Shown here in pieces: positions 34,358-42,825 of a stretch of DNA of 64,000 bases. Positions within the stretch are counted from its first letter, which is position 1; every line of letters begins with the position of its first letter. The position numbers and the translations under genes were made by a program. This DNA is from Ophioceras dolichostomum. Taxonomy: Eukaryota > Ascomycota > Sordariomycetes > Magnaporthales > Ophioceraceae. The notes beneath the pieces are model-generated. The model did no database searches. It worked only from the letters and a program-made list of their open reading frames with translations, and had not been told where the DNA came from. The stretch is taken from positions 202,663 through 266,662 of the forward strand of contig PYST01000009.1 in assembly GCA_003049485.1 (NCBI GenBank), given 5' to 3'.

Positions 34358-35995
34358 TTATTGCCCTCCTGCAGTTTTTCGACTATTGAGAGACTTCTTC
34401 CGCAGACGTTGCGACACGCGACTGAACCTATTGCCGCTCTGGTCATCACCCTCGTCCTGGGCGTCGCCGCCGCGGCTAGCCTCGACCAGTGCCGGGCTGA
34501 GGACGAACTCGTGAGGCACGCCGAACGTGCCTGCGGGGAGGACCTCAAACCCGGCGTTCACCTTCCTCGACTTGCGGTTGACGTGCAGGTCGCCCGGCCC
34601 GAAGGTTGGTTCCGGAACGCTTGGGCCGACGCCGTACTGCTGGTTATACTGTTGCTGATGGATCTGCTGCTGCTGCTGCTGCTGCTGGTATTGCTGGTGC
34701 TGAGGAGGCAGTAAGGGGAGCTGGGTCTCGCTGCCGCCGTAGTGACCGCCCAGGTGCGGGGTCATGTGAGGAGTCGACGCCATGCTGGGCGTGTTGTGTG
34801 CAGACATTGTCCGCGTGGACGCCCCGTCGAACGGGTTCCATACGATTTCCGCCGCGGGCGTGCGCGCCGGCGAGTGGAGTTGCACTGCGGTGTATCCCTG
34901 GACCCCGTGAAGCCCCATGTTTCCATTCGGTGCAGGTGGGAAAGCACCGAGTCCCGCAGACAGCGCAGCGCCGACAGACACGTTAGGATTGCTCGGGTTG
35001 CTACTATATGTCGAGGCCGACTCTCCCGACTCGCCAGACTCGCGCTGTGACCTCGCTTGTGACTGCTGGTGTTGCTGTTGCTGGGGGCGATATTGCTGGT
35101 GGTGCTGGTGGTGCTGGTGCTGGTACTGCTGGTGCTGATACTGTTGCGGCACCTGAGGTTGCGGCGGCTGTTGATGTTGCTGTTGCGCTTGCTGTCGTTG
35201 TTGCCGCAATTGTTCATGGCGTTCTTGCTGCTCGACCGTCAACGGACCGGCCGGTTTGGGCACGTACGACTGCACGCCTGGCCGAGCGGACCGTCCCTCC
35301 AACATCATCAGAGCATCATTGTTGACAGCGCTATCAGAACGCAGACGCGTCGACTTCTGGCGGGAAGGCGGAGTCAAGTTGTGCGGATTGGAGGCAGACG
35401 TTGAAGGACCAGCACCGTGGCTGGCAAAGCCGGGAGATGACACATTGAGGCCGGAGGGGAGATGATGAGCTGCGGGTGCAGCGTACTCGGTCGACGATGC
35501 CGCGACTTGCTGTGGCTCTGCTACCATAATCTTGACCTTGCCAGTTGCAAGCGAAGGGTCGTTCGAGTCGGCGAGAGTTGTCGCGGCGGCCAGCTTCGTG
35601 GTGCTCGAAGCCGGCATCGGGGTGGACGGCCTTGAGATCCAAATGCCGTCAACCTCGACTCCGGTCTGAATGGCCCGAATGCCGAAAGGAACGTCCACGT
35701 GGCCGCCCTTGTTCCCGAGCCCTGTCCTCCGCATCTCTGATATCCTCGCCCGCTTTTCCTCGTCCAGCACCTCCTGTTTCCTCATAATGGCATTTGTCCA
35801 TGCGAGTTTCACCGTGCCAATGCAGAAGACGACGATGATGGCGCATCCCAGCACCTGATATAATGTTAGCCAAGGTATCTCCATCCCACATTCTTCTTCA
35901 TGCTCTTCTTCTCGCGGGCAGATCGGGGCAGGGCCACCTACAAAAGTCATCTGCTGCCATAGCTCCCACGAGACAAAAAACTCCCCGTTGCCCAT
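34358..35995 (-). CDS. Single-pass membrane protein with Q/H-rich low-complexity tail
   Basis: 545 residues read as one exon. Near residue 50 is a single transmembrane helix (YQVLGCAIIVVFCIGTVKLAW) followed by a basic, helical juxtamembrane stretch (RKQEVLDEEKRARISEMRR). Residues 100-545 are disordered. They include a Gln/His-rich block of about 70 residues (HQQPPQPQVPQQYQHQQY and similar) and a second poly-Q segment coded by eight CAG units (CTG on the plus strand at 34664-34687). The 5' end is uncertain: a GGCTAAC branch-like sequence and ATCAG lie just before the membrane helix, so the first 45 residues could instead come from another exon. It resembles uncharacterised Sordariomycete proteins; function unknown. 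Confidence 0.65.
   Translation of the reverse strand: MGNGEFFVSWELWQQMTFVGGPAPICPREEEHEEECGMEIPWLTLYQVLGCAIIVVFCIGTVKLAWTNAIMRKQEVLDEEKRARISEMRRTGLGNKGGHVDVPFGIRAIQTGVEVDGIWISRPSTPMPASSTTKLAAATTLADSNDPSLATGKVKIMVAEPQQVAASSTEYAAPAAHHLPSGLNVSSPGFASHGAGPSTSASNPHNLTPPSRQKSTRLRSDSAVNNDALMMLEGRSARPGVQSYVPKPAGPLTVEQQERHEQLRQQRQQAQQQHQQPPQPQVPQQYQHQQYQHQHHQHHQQYRPQQQQHQQSQARSQRESGESGESASTYSSNPSNPNVSVGAALSAGLGAFPPAPNGNMGLHGVQGYTAVQLHSPARTPAAEIVWNPFDGASTRTMSAHNTPSMASTPHMTPHLGGHYGGSETQLPLLPPQHQQYQQQQQQQQIHQQQYNQQYGVGPSVPEPTFGPGDLHVNRKSRKVNAGFEVLPAGTFGVPHEFVLSPALVEASRGGDAQDEGDDQSGNRFSRVSQRLRKKSLNSRKTAGGQ
34664..34687 (-). repeat. CAG trinucleotide repeat coding poly-Gln
   Basis: Eight perfect CTG units on the plus strand, read as CAG (Gln) codons in the minus-strand membrane protein. 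It is flanked by further Gln and His codons and is a candidate length-polymorphic repeat. Confidence 0.85.
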
Positions 35996-38900
35996 CTTGA
36001 AAAATCGTGACGGCTAACAAACCGTCGGTAACATGCAAACTGGAGGTATCTTTCGAGTTGATCAGGAGGCCCCTGTGCAAACCCGTTTCCAGACTTCGAT
36101 GGACAGCCGCTGGCGATTGAGGGCTTCTTCCGTGAGCAAACAACAAGATGTCGGTAGTGAGTCAAACGCGGGGAAAGTGAATGCGCTCAAGTTATACCAG
36201 GAAGAATCAAGGACAGAAAGTATAGACAGAAAGTATAGACAAAAGGATTTGGCCAAGGAGTGAGGTAAACAAGAGGTGCGGCGTAAAAACCCTGGGAAGC
36301 TTGCTAGGACAAGGCTATTCCATCTGATCAAGCTTGCCCATGGGATCCGTGGCAGAAGGGAAGTAGGCGTAAACGGATGACAGAAAAAAGCAGGCCAGTC
36401 AACGGGGGCAAGCATGACTTCATGAATGGTTTTGTATGAGAGCATCCGAGCCATCATCGGGATCGGGAAGGGGTGGGCACATTATGCTAGGGGACGCCGG
36501 CCGGTAGGGAGGAGCGGATAGCCGCAGCGCACGTCGCCAAGGAATAACCAGAGCTTTCACCGCATCACCTTCCACCCACCACTTACACCACTTTTACATT
36601 CGGTACCCACATCTCTGGACGCCCACTCCGGGAACCCGACCAACCAGCTAGCCATCCATCCAGCCATCTAGCCAGCCAGACGGACGGCCTGACATGTTTA
36701 GCACGTACAGGCCAATGCCCATCGAGGCTATCGAAAGCCCCGGCGTGGCCCTCAGTGATACTAGGAGCTGCCCAACGAGCCAGATCCGCTGGAAGATGCC
36801 ACAGATCACACCGAGGGAGTATCATGGCGCACCTTGTCGAAGGTTCGATGTCGCTAGCACGGCCAATTCGCACAACATAGCCACCACAAGGGTGTCCTCC
36901 AGTCCCGCGGGACCAACACCTAGGGGGGAAAAGGGAGTAAGCAGACACCCTTGAGACCGCGATACCTTGATGCCATGGGACGACGGCTCAGGACGGTCCC
37001 TTCGGTCCCTTCGGAGGTAGGGGGATCGCCTTCTCCCGTCGTCATGGGTTTGTGGACCCGAGACGGCCTGATCAATAGCCTCGACTATGACGCCACCGAT
37101 CGTAGCGCTATTCGACTGGCTGGTCAGGGGTGATCGCGGTTAGTCCTTGAGTGCATACACGGGGCCAGCCAGCCAGCTAGCAAAAATCAAATATGTACCT
37201 TGTACCGCGAAAACGAAGACACACACAAGCCCGAGATCCGAGCGATGCACCCTGTCCTCGTGATCTGCGGGGGAACGTCTCCTCGCAGCTCGTAAAGAAA
37301 AGGACAGGGGTTGTCTCTCGGGTGTAAAGCAATGGAGCTCGAAATCTGCTTGTTGGAGGACAAGCCAGCCAGCCAGCCAGCGCACGTAACAGCCCGGCTG
37401 GGGGAGAAGGAAAACAGGGCCAACTGCTGCCACTACTGCTGCTCCTCCTGCAGTGCTCCTGCAAGGGGAAAAAAGGGCCAGCTGTCGGGGACCACTGCAG
37501 GGAAGCCGCTTGGTCGCCGCGAGGGTTGCACAAGTGGTACAGGATGCAACGAAGCGGGGCCGTGTTGCCCTATTTTAGCTCGTTGTCGGACGCAAGAGGA
37601 GGAAGGGGAAGAAAGAAAGAAGAGAGGATGAGCAGCAAAGGAGAAGGGAAGAGAGACAAAAAAAAAAAAAGGTCTCAGGCACTCGCCGGTGACGCTTAGT
37701 TCGACGACCGACACGTGCCGGCGTCGGGACGATCGCACCAATATGTCCGGGCTCTCCTGGCGCCGGCCGACGCCTCCTAACGCCGTCTCTCCGGTGGATG
37801 TGCCTTAATATCAACTTTACGAGGACTTTTTGTGCTGCCCTTTCGTGCTGCAATCGACCGACCCGGACTACCGAGCAGGGACAGATCACACTAGCCAATC
37901 TTAGTCCGGGAGGAAAAGCAAGCTCGCCGCGGCTTCAATAGTCGCAAGTTTGTCCACCTTTGGGTTGAGCGTGCTAGTGCGAAAAAGTGCACGATGCTTC
38001 TTCCGACGACATCGACGACACCACAACTGATCGCTGCCCTGTGAGCGTGCTTGATCGAGTCGCCAGAATTGCTCGCAACGCCAGCCACGGACGAGAAAAA
38101 GGCAACACACAAGGAGCTGCAGGCAGTGAGCTGTTCGCTGCTCTCAGGCTGAGGAGTCCTGGGATTCCGAGGTAATAACCGCACGAACTCGAGAAGGGAC
38201 TTTGTGCGGTCGAATGATTGCTTTTTCGGTCCTGTCGGTATCCTGTTCTGTCGTGCTCAGGACGCACCGCGTGACACCGACCGTTCGTTCGGACCTGAAT
38301 TGCCAAGAAGCCTGGGTCGTTCGTGATGTTGAATTGATTTCAACGACATCCCTCGATAAAAAGGGGCTCACTCAAGCACGAGCGTTCGGAAAGGCCGTGC
38401 AGAGGAGCTGAAATCGATTGGTCGGGTATGCCGAACCAGTGAGGCTCGCTCTGTTCAGTAAAGAAACAGAGAAAGGTTCTTTTCAGTCGATGAATGACTC
38501 GGCTTCGCTTCCTCTCTTGTCACAGTTGGAATCAATATGGACGAGAGAAACTCGAAAGAGCCTCCAAGAATTTTCGTCAGCATCAGATTACTGAACAGGA
38601 AATAGGCGGCCAGACCATGCCAAGGCAAGAACGGTAAATGGTGGCTGCTGACTTTACCTGACATTGAACAGCTGAGGCCCCGCCATCGAGAAGCCATCCG
38701 CCCACATGCCGCTCAGCAGTGTCCAGGGAGGGACGGGAAGGGATGAGGCAAGTGCCAACCACTCACTCAGCCGAAAGATGTGCCTCTCTCCTCGACATCT
38801 TGATATGAGCTGATGAGCTGTGGGAATGAAGACCCTCAACGACGAGCATTTCTGCATCGTAGAAGCTGAAGCCAAGATATTGATTGGGAAGACGACAGAA

Positions 38901-39234
38901 AAGTAAAAAGCCGCATAATATCCAGATCGCCCATCCCTGTCTTCAGCTACGTAACTCTCCTCGACCCGGCGAAAGTCTGTATATCTCCCTCAATACTTCG
39001 TAAACTACGCGGGTCCCTTTTTTTCTTTTAGGAAGCTCATCTCGTACTGCCGCAATTACCGTCCTACCTTAGCCCTCCGGATACGCCGCCATTCACCTCG
39101 TCTGGCCAACCAAGCAGAATACACCATCACCTCCATCGCTTCCTCTGCCGGTAAACCTTGGTGACAGCCGACGTCGGTGCCCCGCAGCCCCTGGGAGGCG
39201 CCACCCGCCCACCCACCCACCACCAGCAGCCATC
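35996..39234. other. Gene-poor stretch of 3.2 kb
   Basis: No gene could be supported. CCAGC/CATC-type tandem words occur at 36640-36680 and 37365-37382, and a 12-base poly-A near 37660-37671. On the minus strand around 36670-37130 there is a protein-like hydrophobic reading frame with stops (listed separately). The right end, with an A-rich then C-rich leader near 39000-39234, should hold the promoter and 5' UTR of the phospholipase-like gene. Confidence 0.5.
36670..37130 (-). pseudogene. Possible decayed or mis-spliced hydrophobic coding fragment
   Basis: Reading the minus strand gives GVGPAGLEDTLVVAMLCE, then LAVLATSNLRQGAP, a TGA stop near 36827, and in the same frame YSLGVICGIFQRIWLVGQLL and VSLRATPGLSIASMGIGLYV. 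Two hydrophobic, membrane-like stretches in one frame on either side of a stop are more protein-like than the surrounding intergenic DNA. It could be a relic of a small membrane protein or an exon set with an intron covering the stop. No family recognised. Confidence 0.25.
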
Positions 39235-40719
39235 ATGGCCTCCCTCACGATCCGCAACCTGACCGTCACGCCCCTCGAGCTCAAGCACGTGGCCCGCCTC
39301 GACGGCGACCCCGTGCCAGCGGCCGACGGGATCGAGAAGGTGACCAGTGCCATGACCAACGCCATCACCGGCCTCTTCAACAAATCCTCGCCCGCGCCCC
39401 TGCCAGGCGCCACCGGCGTGATCCCGCGGGCGGGCGCCGGCCCCACGAGCTCCGAGGACGTCAGCGGCATAGTCGTCGGCGCCTTCGAGGCCCGTGAAAC
39501 GGGGATCGCGGGCCCGTCGTCGTCGTCGAGGGAGGTGCTGCGGCTCACCTTCGAGCAGGTCGGCAGCCCGTCCCACCGGTGGGTCGTGGACGCGCCCGGC
39601 CCCTCACCCCGCAGCCTGGTGCTGCGGCCGGCCGAGGGGTCCGCCGCGGCCGGGGGCGAGTTCACAGCCGTCTACACGGCCAGCACGTCAGGAGGCGGCC
39701 ACCTGGCCATCTACAGCAGCGCAGGCCTCGCGGGCTGGATGGGCCAGCTGCGATCCGAGTACCCTCTCTCGATGCTCTCCATCCCCGGCACGCACAACAG
39801 CCCGACCTGCCACACAGCTCTACCCAGCGTGCGCTGCCAGGCCGTCTCCGTGCGCTCTCAGCTCGACAACGGCGTCCGTTTCCTCGACGTGCGCGTCAGC
39901 GCCAACCCCGGCGCCGACGACAGCCTGGCCCTCGTGCACAGCGCGTTCCCCATCTCGCTCAAGGGCGCCAGGTACCTGCCCGAGCTGCTGGCCGACTGCT
40001 ACGCCTTCCTCGACGCCAACCCCTCCGAGGTGCTGATCATGAGCCTCAAGCGCGAGGGCACCGGCAAGGGCAGCGACGGCGACCTGTCGCGCCACCTGTC
40101 CGGCCGGTACTGCGGCCGCGACGACGCCAGCCGCTGGTACACCGAGCCGCGGATCCCGACGCTGGGCGAGGCGCGCGGCCGCATCGTGCTGGTGCGGCGC
40201 TTCTGGATCGACGACTCGCTCAAGGCCGAGCACGGCGGCGCCGGCTGGGGCATCGACGGGTCCGTGTGGCCCGACAACTGCGCCGACGGCACCGTGGGCA
40301 GCGGCCAGATCCGCGTGCAGGACTTCTACGAGATCGACCAGAGCACCAACATCGAGAAGAAGATCCAGCTGGCCCACGCCCAGCTCGAGCGCGCCTGCGA
40401 GCAGAGCTGCGTCTTTGCCGGCATGGCCGGCGCCCCTGAGCAGCTGCCGCCGCCGAGGCCCCTGTTCGTCAACTTCCTTACCGCCAGCAACTTCTTCACC
40501 CCGAGCTGCTGGCCGGAGAAGATCGCCGCTCGGGTCAACCCAGCCGTAATAGAATATCTGTGCATGCGCCACGGCGATCACGGCAAGGGTCCAAGCCAGT
40601 TGGCTGTCGGAGACTCGGGCACCGGCATCGTCGTCACCGACTGGGTCGGCAAGGACGGTGACTGGGACCTGATCCGTTGCATCGTCGGCTGGAATGCTCG
40701 ACTTCAACTAAAGGCGTAG
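39235..40719 (+). CDS. PI-PLC X-domain phosphodiesterase (bacterial-type PI-PLC-like)
   Basis: Single exon, 494 residues. The C-terminal 320 residues form a phosphatidylinositol-specific phospholipase C X-type TIM barrel. The first catalytic His lies in SIPGTHNSP (H187), the second in ALVHSAF (H235), with the intervening VRFLDVRVS strand and the later FLDANPSEVLIMSLKREG and RGRIVLVRRFW strands. There is no Ca-binding EF hand, Y or C2 domain, so this is the compact bacterial-like class found in fungi, probably cleaving PI or a related lipid. Residues 1-160 are a separate N-terminal region; SLTIRNLTVTPLELKHV looks like a small beta-sandwich domain and is followed by a Ser/Gly-rich linker. No signal peptide is evident, so it is probably intracellular. 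GC content is clearly higher than in the flanks. Confidence 0.88.
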   Translation: MASLTIRNLTVTPLELKHVARLDGDPVPAADGIEKVTSAMTNAITGLFNKSSPAPLPGATGVIPRAGAGPTSSEDVSGIVVGAFEARETGIAGPSSSSREVLRLTFEQVGSPSHRWVVDAPGPSPRSLVLRPAEGSAAAGGEFTAVYTASTSGGGHLAIYSSAGLAGWMGQLRSEYPLSMLSIPGTHNSPTCHTALPSVRCQAVSVRSQLDNGVRFLDVRVSANPGADDSLALVHSAFPISLKGARYLPELLADCYAFLDANPSEVLIMSLKREGTGKGSDGDLSRHLSGRYCGRDDASRWYTEPRIPTLGEARGRIVLVRRFWIDDSLKAEHGGAGWGIDGSVWPDNCADGTVGSGQIRVQDFYEIDQSTNIEKKIQLAHAQLERACEQSCVFAGMAGAPEQLPPPRPLFVNFLTASNFFTPSCWPEKIAARVNPAVIEYLCMRHGDHGKGPSQLAVGDSGTGIVVTDWVGKDGDWDLIRCIVGWNARLQLKA

Positions 40720-40850
40720 AAGATAAGGTACAAGAGGCGATTTACGTCGACAATATCGCACATGACATTCGTGAGCATGACGACATTTAGGTATAGGTAC
40801 CTACAGATCTGAATGGCGTTGGATAAGGGATAGATCTTCCAGGGGGGGGG

Positions 40851-40884
40851 NNNNNNNNNNNNNNNNNNNNNNNNNNNNNNNNNN
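40851..40884. other. Run of 34 undetermined bases inside poly-G
   Basis: Thirty-four Ns flanked by nine Gs on the left (40842-40850) and twelve Gs on the right (40885-40896). It is an assembly gap or unresolved homopolymer in the space between the phospholipase-like gene and the snoRNA host gene; its true length is unknown. Confidence 0.95.
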
Positions 40885-41108
40885 GGGGGGGGGGGGAAAT
40901 GGGAAGGGCGTCAAGGAAAAACAACAAGGGAGACTTCAAAGTAGATTCCATTTCAACATCTTAGATCTATCTAGGTACTATCTTGGATATTGTTGGGCGG
41001 CTTATTGCAAGCCTAGTCCACCCTCGTCCACCACGATCCTGCAACCTGATTCAACAGTTAGTTAGCAATTTTCTCGCAGAGAAGCAGCTAACGGTCGAGA
41101 GAAAGACG

Positions 41109-41195
41109 CCTAATCAGCTCTCCAAGGTGAATTGAATTGTAAAGGTATCAACAAGATGTGTTCAGGGAGAACAGCAAAGGGAATCATCCGATAGG
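41109..41195 (-). ncRNA. Box C/D snoRNA F, guide for large-subunit rRNA
   Basis: An 87-nt candidate within host intron 5, with a relaxed C box (CGGATGA), D' CTGA (41165-41162), C' TGTTGAT (41153-41147), D box CTGA (41117-41114) and terminal stem CCTA/TAGG. Bases upstream of the D box (TTCACCTTGGAGA) are complementary to TCTCCAAGGTGAA, part of the conserved large-subunit run GTCTCCAAGGTGAACAGCC, with one mismatch next to the D box. The D+5 rule points to the second C of GTCTC. The D' guide is unassigned. Confidence 0.75.
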
Positions 41196-41490
41196 TACTA
41201 TGTATTGGAGTAGAACGAGGAGGGACAAGAAAGATTGCATACCTTAGGTTAGAACGCACTAAGTCATGTCACGAAGTTGCGGGTGATTACCTGGATATCG
41301 CCTCGCCAGCCAGTTAGCTTCCGAGACAAGATCGCGGCTCCATTCCAAAACCGAGGACATCGACATGAGAGGGTATTCAGGCTGTGCATCAAGAACTGGT
41401 CAGCTGTGGTCCTCGTCCTCCTCAACGCCGCCTCTGGCGCGCAGTGATCTGGACATAAGAAAGGGGCAAGCAGACGCAGACATACCTCAT

Positions 41491-41569
41491 TAAATCAGAT
41501 TTTGTATAAGAATGTTCATCTCAAGCCAGAAGCAAGATCAAACAGTGTGAATAACGAATCATCATTTTA
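41491..41569 (-). ncRNA. Box C/D snoRNA D, orphan guide
   Basis: A 79-nt candidate: C box ATGATGA (41565-41559), D box CTGA (41498-41495), and terminal stem TAAA/TTTA immediately outside the boxes. A possible internal C' (GAGATGAA) lies in the middle. Neither guide region matched an rRNA segment I recognise. It lies between an acceptor (41639) and the next strong donor (41485), so it is either exonic or belongs to an intron opened by a weaker donor. Confidence 0.65.
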
Positions 41570-41996
41570 CCAAGCTGGAAGCTGTTTGGGGGCGCATATT
41601 GGGAGACAAGCTCGCTGGAAGGAGCGTATTGTTGTTACCTGGCCCGAGCCGCAAGGGTTAGCATAGGATCCTAGGGAGGCAACTGAAGCACGCAGCCGCG
41701 TTGAACAAAAGAAGCTCCAGCATATAGAATCAGGTGACGAAGCCTCATCAATAGCACCAATCCTGAACCTCCCCACAGGATGTACAGTCCTGCTTTTGAC
41801 GGTGAGGCACAGACAGGGCTCGATTATGACCGCCCGTTCGTTCAAAATTTCGTCATGTAGCAGAAGTATGGGGAGACAGCCGACGCGGCAGAACGCTTCG
41901 ATGTGGGTGGTTGTTTACCTAAGAGACGCAAGGGCCAGAGTTAGCACGAGAAGTTGGCCGAGTGAAGCAGGATGGAACCAAGAGCCAAGGAGGAGC

Positions 41997-42088
41997 TCAA
42001 ATCAGACAAAGCAAGGCCTGTAAACAATTCCACATAGTATTTTCGGCATGAGGAATCCCTATGTTTTTGTTCTATCATCACATTAAGA
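41997..42088 (-). ncRNA. Box C/D snoRNA B, target uncertain
   Basis: Candidate within host intron 2: C box GTGATGA (42081-42075) and D box CTGA (42005-42002), with a partial terminal stem (CTC.TAA outside C, TTTGAG outside D). An internal inverted repeat ACATAG/CTATGT may shape the middle. The eight bases before the D box (TGCTTTGT) are complementary to ACAAAGCA, a word of a conserved large-subunit rRNA loop, but the match does not extend, so the target is unassigned. Confidence 0.6.
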
Positions 42089-42307
42089 GGGGTATGGGGA
42101 AGGGGAAACGATATATGACGCTAAGACATGGAGCGGAGAGAGGTTGCCCTACCTTTTGAGATATGAAGATCGCTAAAGAAGGCCGAAGAAGCCTACGTCC
42201 AGTTGGACAAGTCGGCCATGCCACCGGGAGGAGAGAAACTAGCCAAAGAGTTAGCATCTCGTCTGGCTCAAAAGGCTCGGGGGAGGAAGAAAAGCGTCTG
42301 CTCCAAG

Positions 42308-42391
42308 TTGCTCAGGGTAATTCTAGAGTTATGTTGTGGTCACCATGGGATGGTATGATTTGGATTGTTCGTAAAGTGTTCATCATAGCAA
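42308..42391 (-). ncRNA. Box C/D snoRNA A, guide for 18S rRNA (SNORD45-like site)
   Basis: An 84-nt candidate within host intron 1. It has C box ATGATGA (42386-42380), D box CTGA (42315-42312) and a terminal stem TTGC/GCAA directly outside the boxes. The 13 bases upstream of the D box (CTCTAGAATTACC) are exactly complementary to the universally conserved 18S segment GGTAATTCTAGAG. By the D+5 rule the target is the second A of GGTAA, which by my count of human 18S is A159, the site guided by SNORD45 in vertebrates. The complementarity is seen directly; the modification is inferred. Confidence 0.85.
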
Positions 42392-42825
42392 GAAGAGCAG
42401 CGAGTAGAAGAGAGGGGAGAACATACAGGTTACCTTTCTATCAAGTCGTCGTCGTCGTGCGAGCGTCGTGCAATTGACGAAGAGATATGGAGGAGAAGAA
42501 TAAAAAGGTTGTGTGGGAAGAGCAGAATTGGTGCTGGAAAAAAGTATGGCAACGAAAAAAGGTTGTGATCCACAACTGATAGCTCAAGTTTTCGAATTAT
42601 GTCAGCACAAGGTCCCTCGAATCTGATCCACTTGATTGGCTCAACCAAGATCCCCGCCGTGGCGAATGCTTTCGTGTATGTGTGGGGTAGATCCGCCAAG
42701 CACCCATTCGTCCCTAAAACCCCCGCTGGCCGTTCCGATACCCCCGGAACTCACACCTGGACTTGACCAAACATCGAGCACGACAACAAACAGCTGGAAC
42801 GCGGCCGCGACCCCCCTCAGCGACG

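Larger units (their letters stand above)
40960..42480 (-). ncRNA. Spliced noncoding snoRNA host gene (at least five introns)
   Basis: Read on the minus strand, this interval has no sustained frame but carries a series of strong splicing signals. There are donors at 42426 (GTATGT), 42152 (GTAGGG), 41485 (GTATGT) and 41242 (GTATGC). Five branch points occur: TGCTAAC at 42256-42250, 41946-41940, 41663-41657 and 41067-41061, and AGCTAAC near 41319-41313. Each is followed 14-22 bases later by an AG acceptor (42239, 41919, 41639, 41291, 41046). Resulting introns include 42426-42239 (188 bases), 42152-41919 (234), 41485-41291 (195) and 41242-41046 (197); exons are as short as 86 and 48 bases. Three of the introns or exons contain C/D snoRNAs with terminal stems, and a fourth candidate is weaker. 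The donor of the third intron could not be placed. It is divergent to the gene starting at 42826, with a shared promoter space. Transcript ends are approximate. Confidence 0.75.

Noticed and set aside
39820..40707. 295-codon minus-strand frame opposite the PI-PLC gene
   Set aside because: Antisense shadow in high-GC coding sequence.
41291..41485. snoRNA in host intron 4
   Set aside because: A TTGATG and two CTGA words are present, but no consistent C box, stem or guide could be assembled.
41567..41845. 92-codon frame inside the snoRNA host gene
   Set aside because: Starts and ends inside predicted intron and exon boundaries and shows no conserved features; the noncoding host model explains the interval better.
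41725..41855. Extra C/D snoRNA in host intron 3 (TTGATGA then CTGA 11 bases later)
   Set aside because: Box spacing too short for a single unit, no terminal stem, and the possible upstream C box has mismatches; kept as an unproven candidate only.
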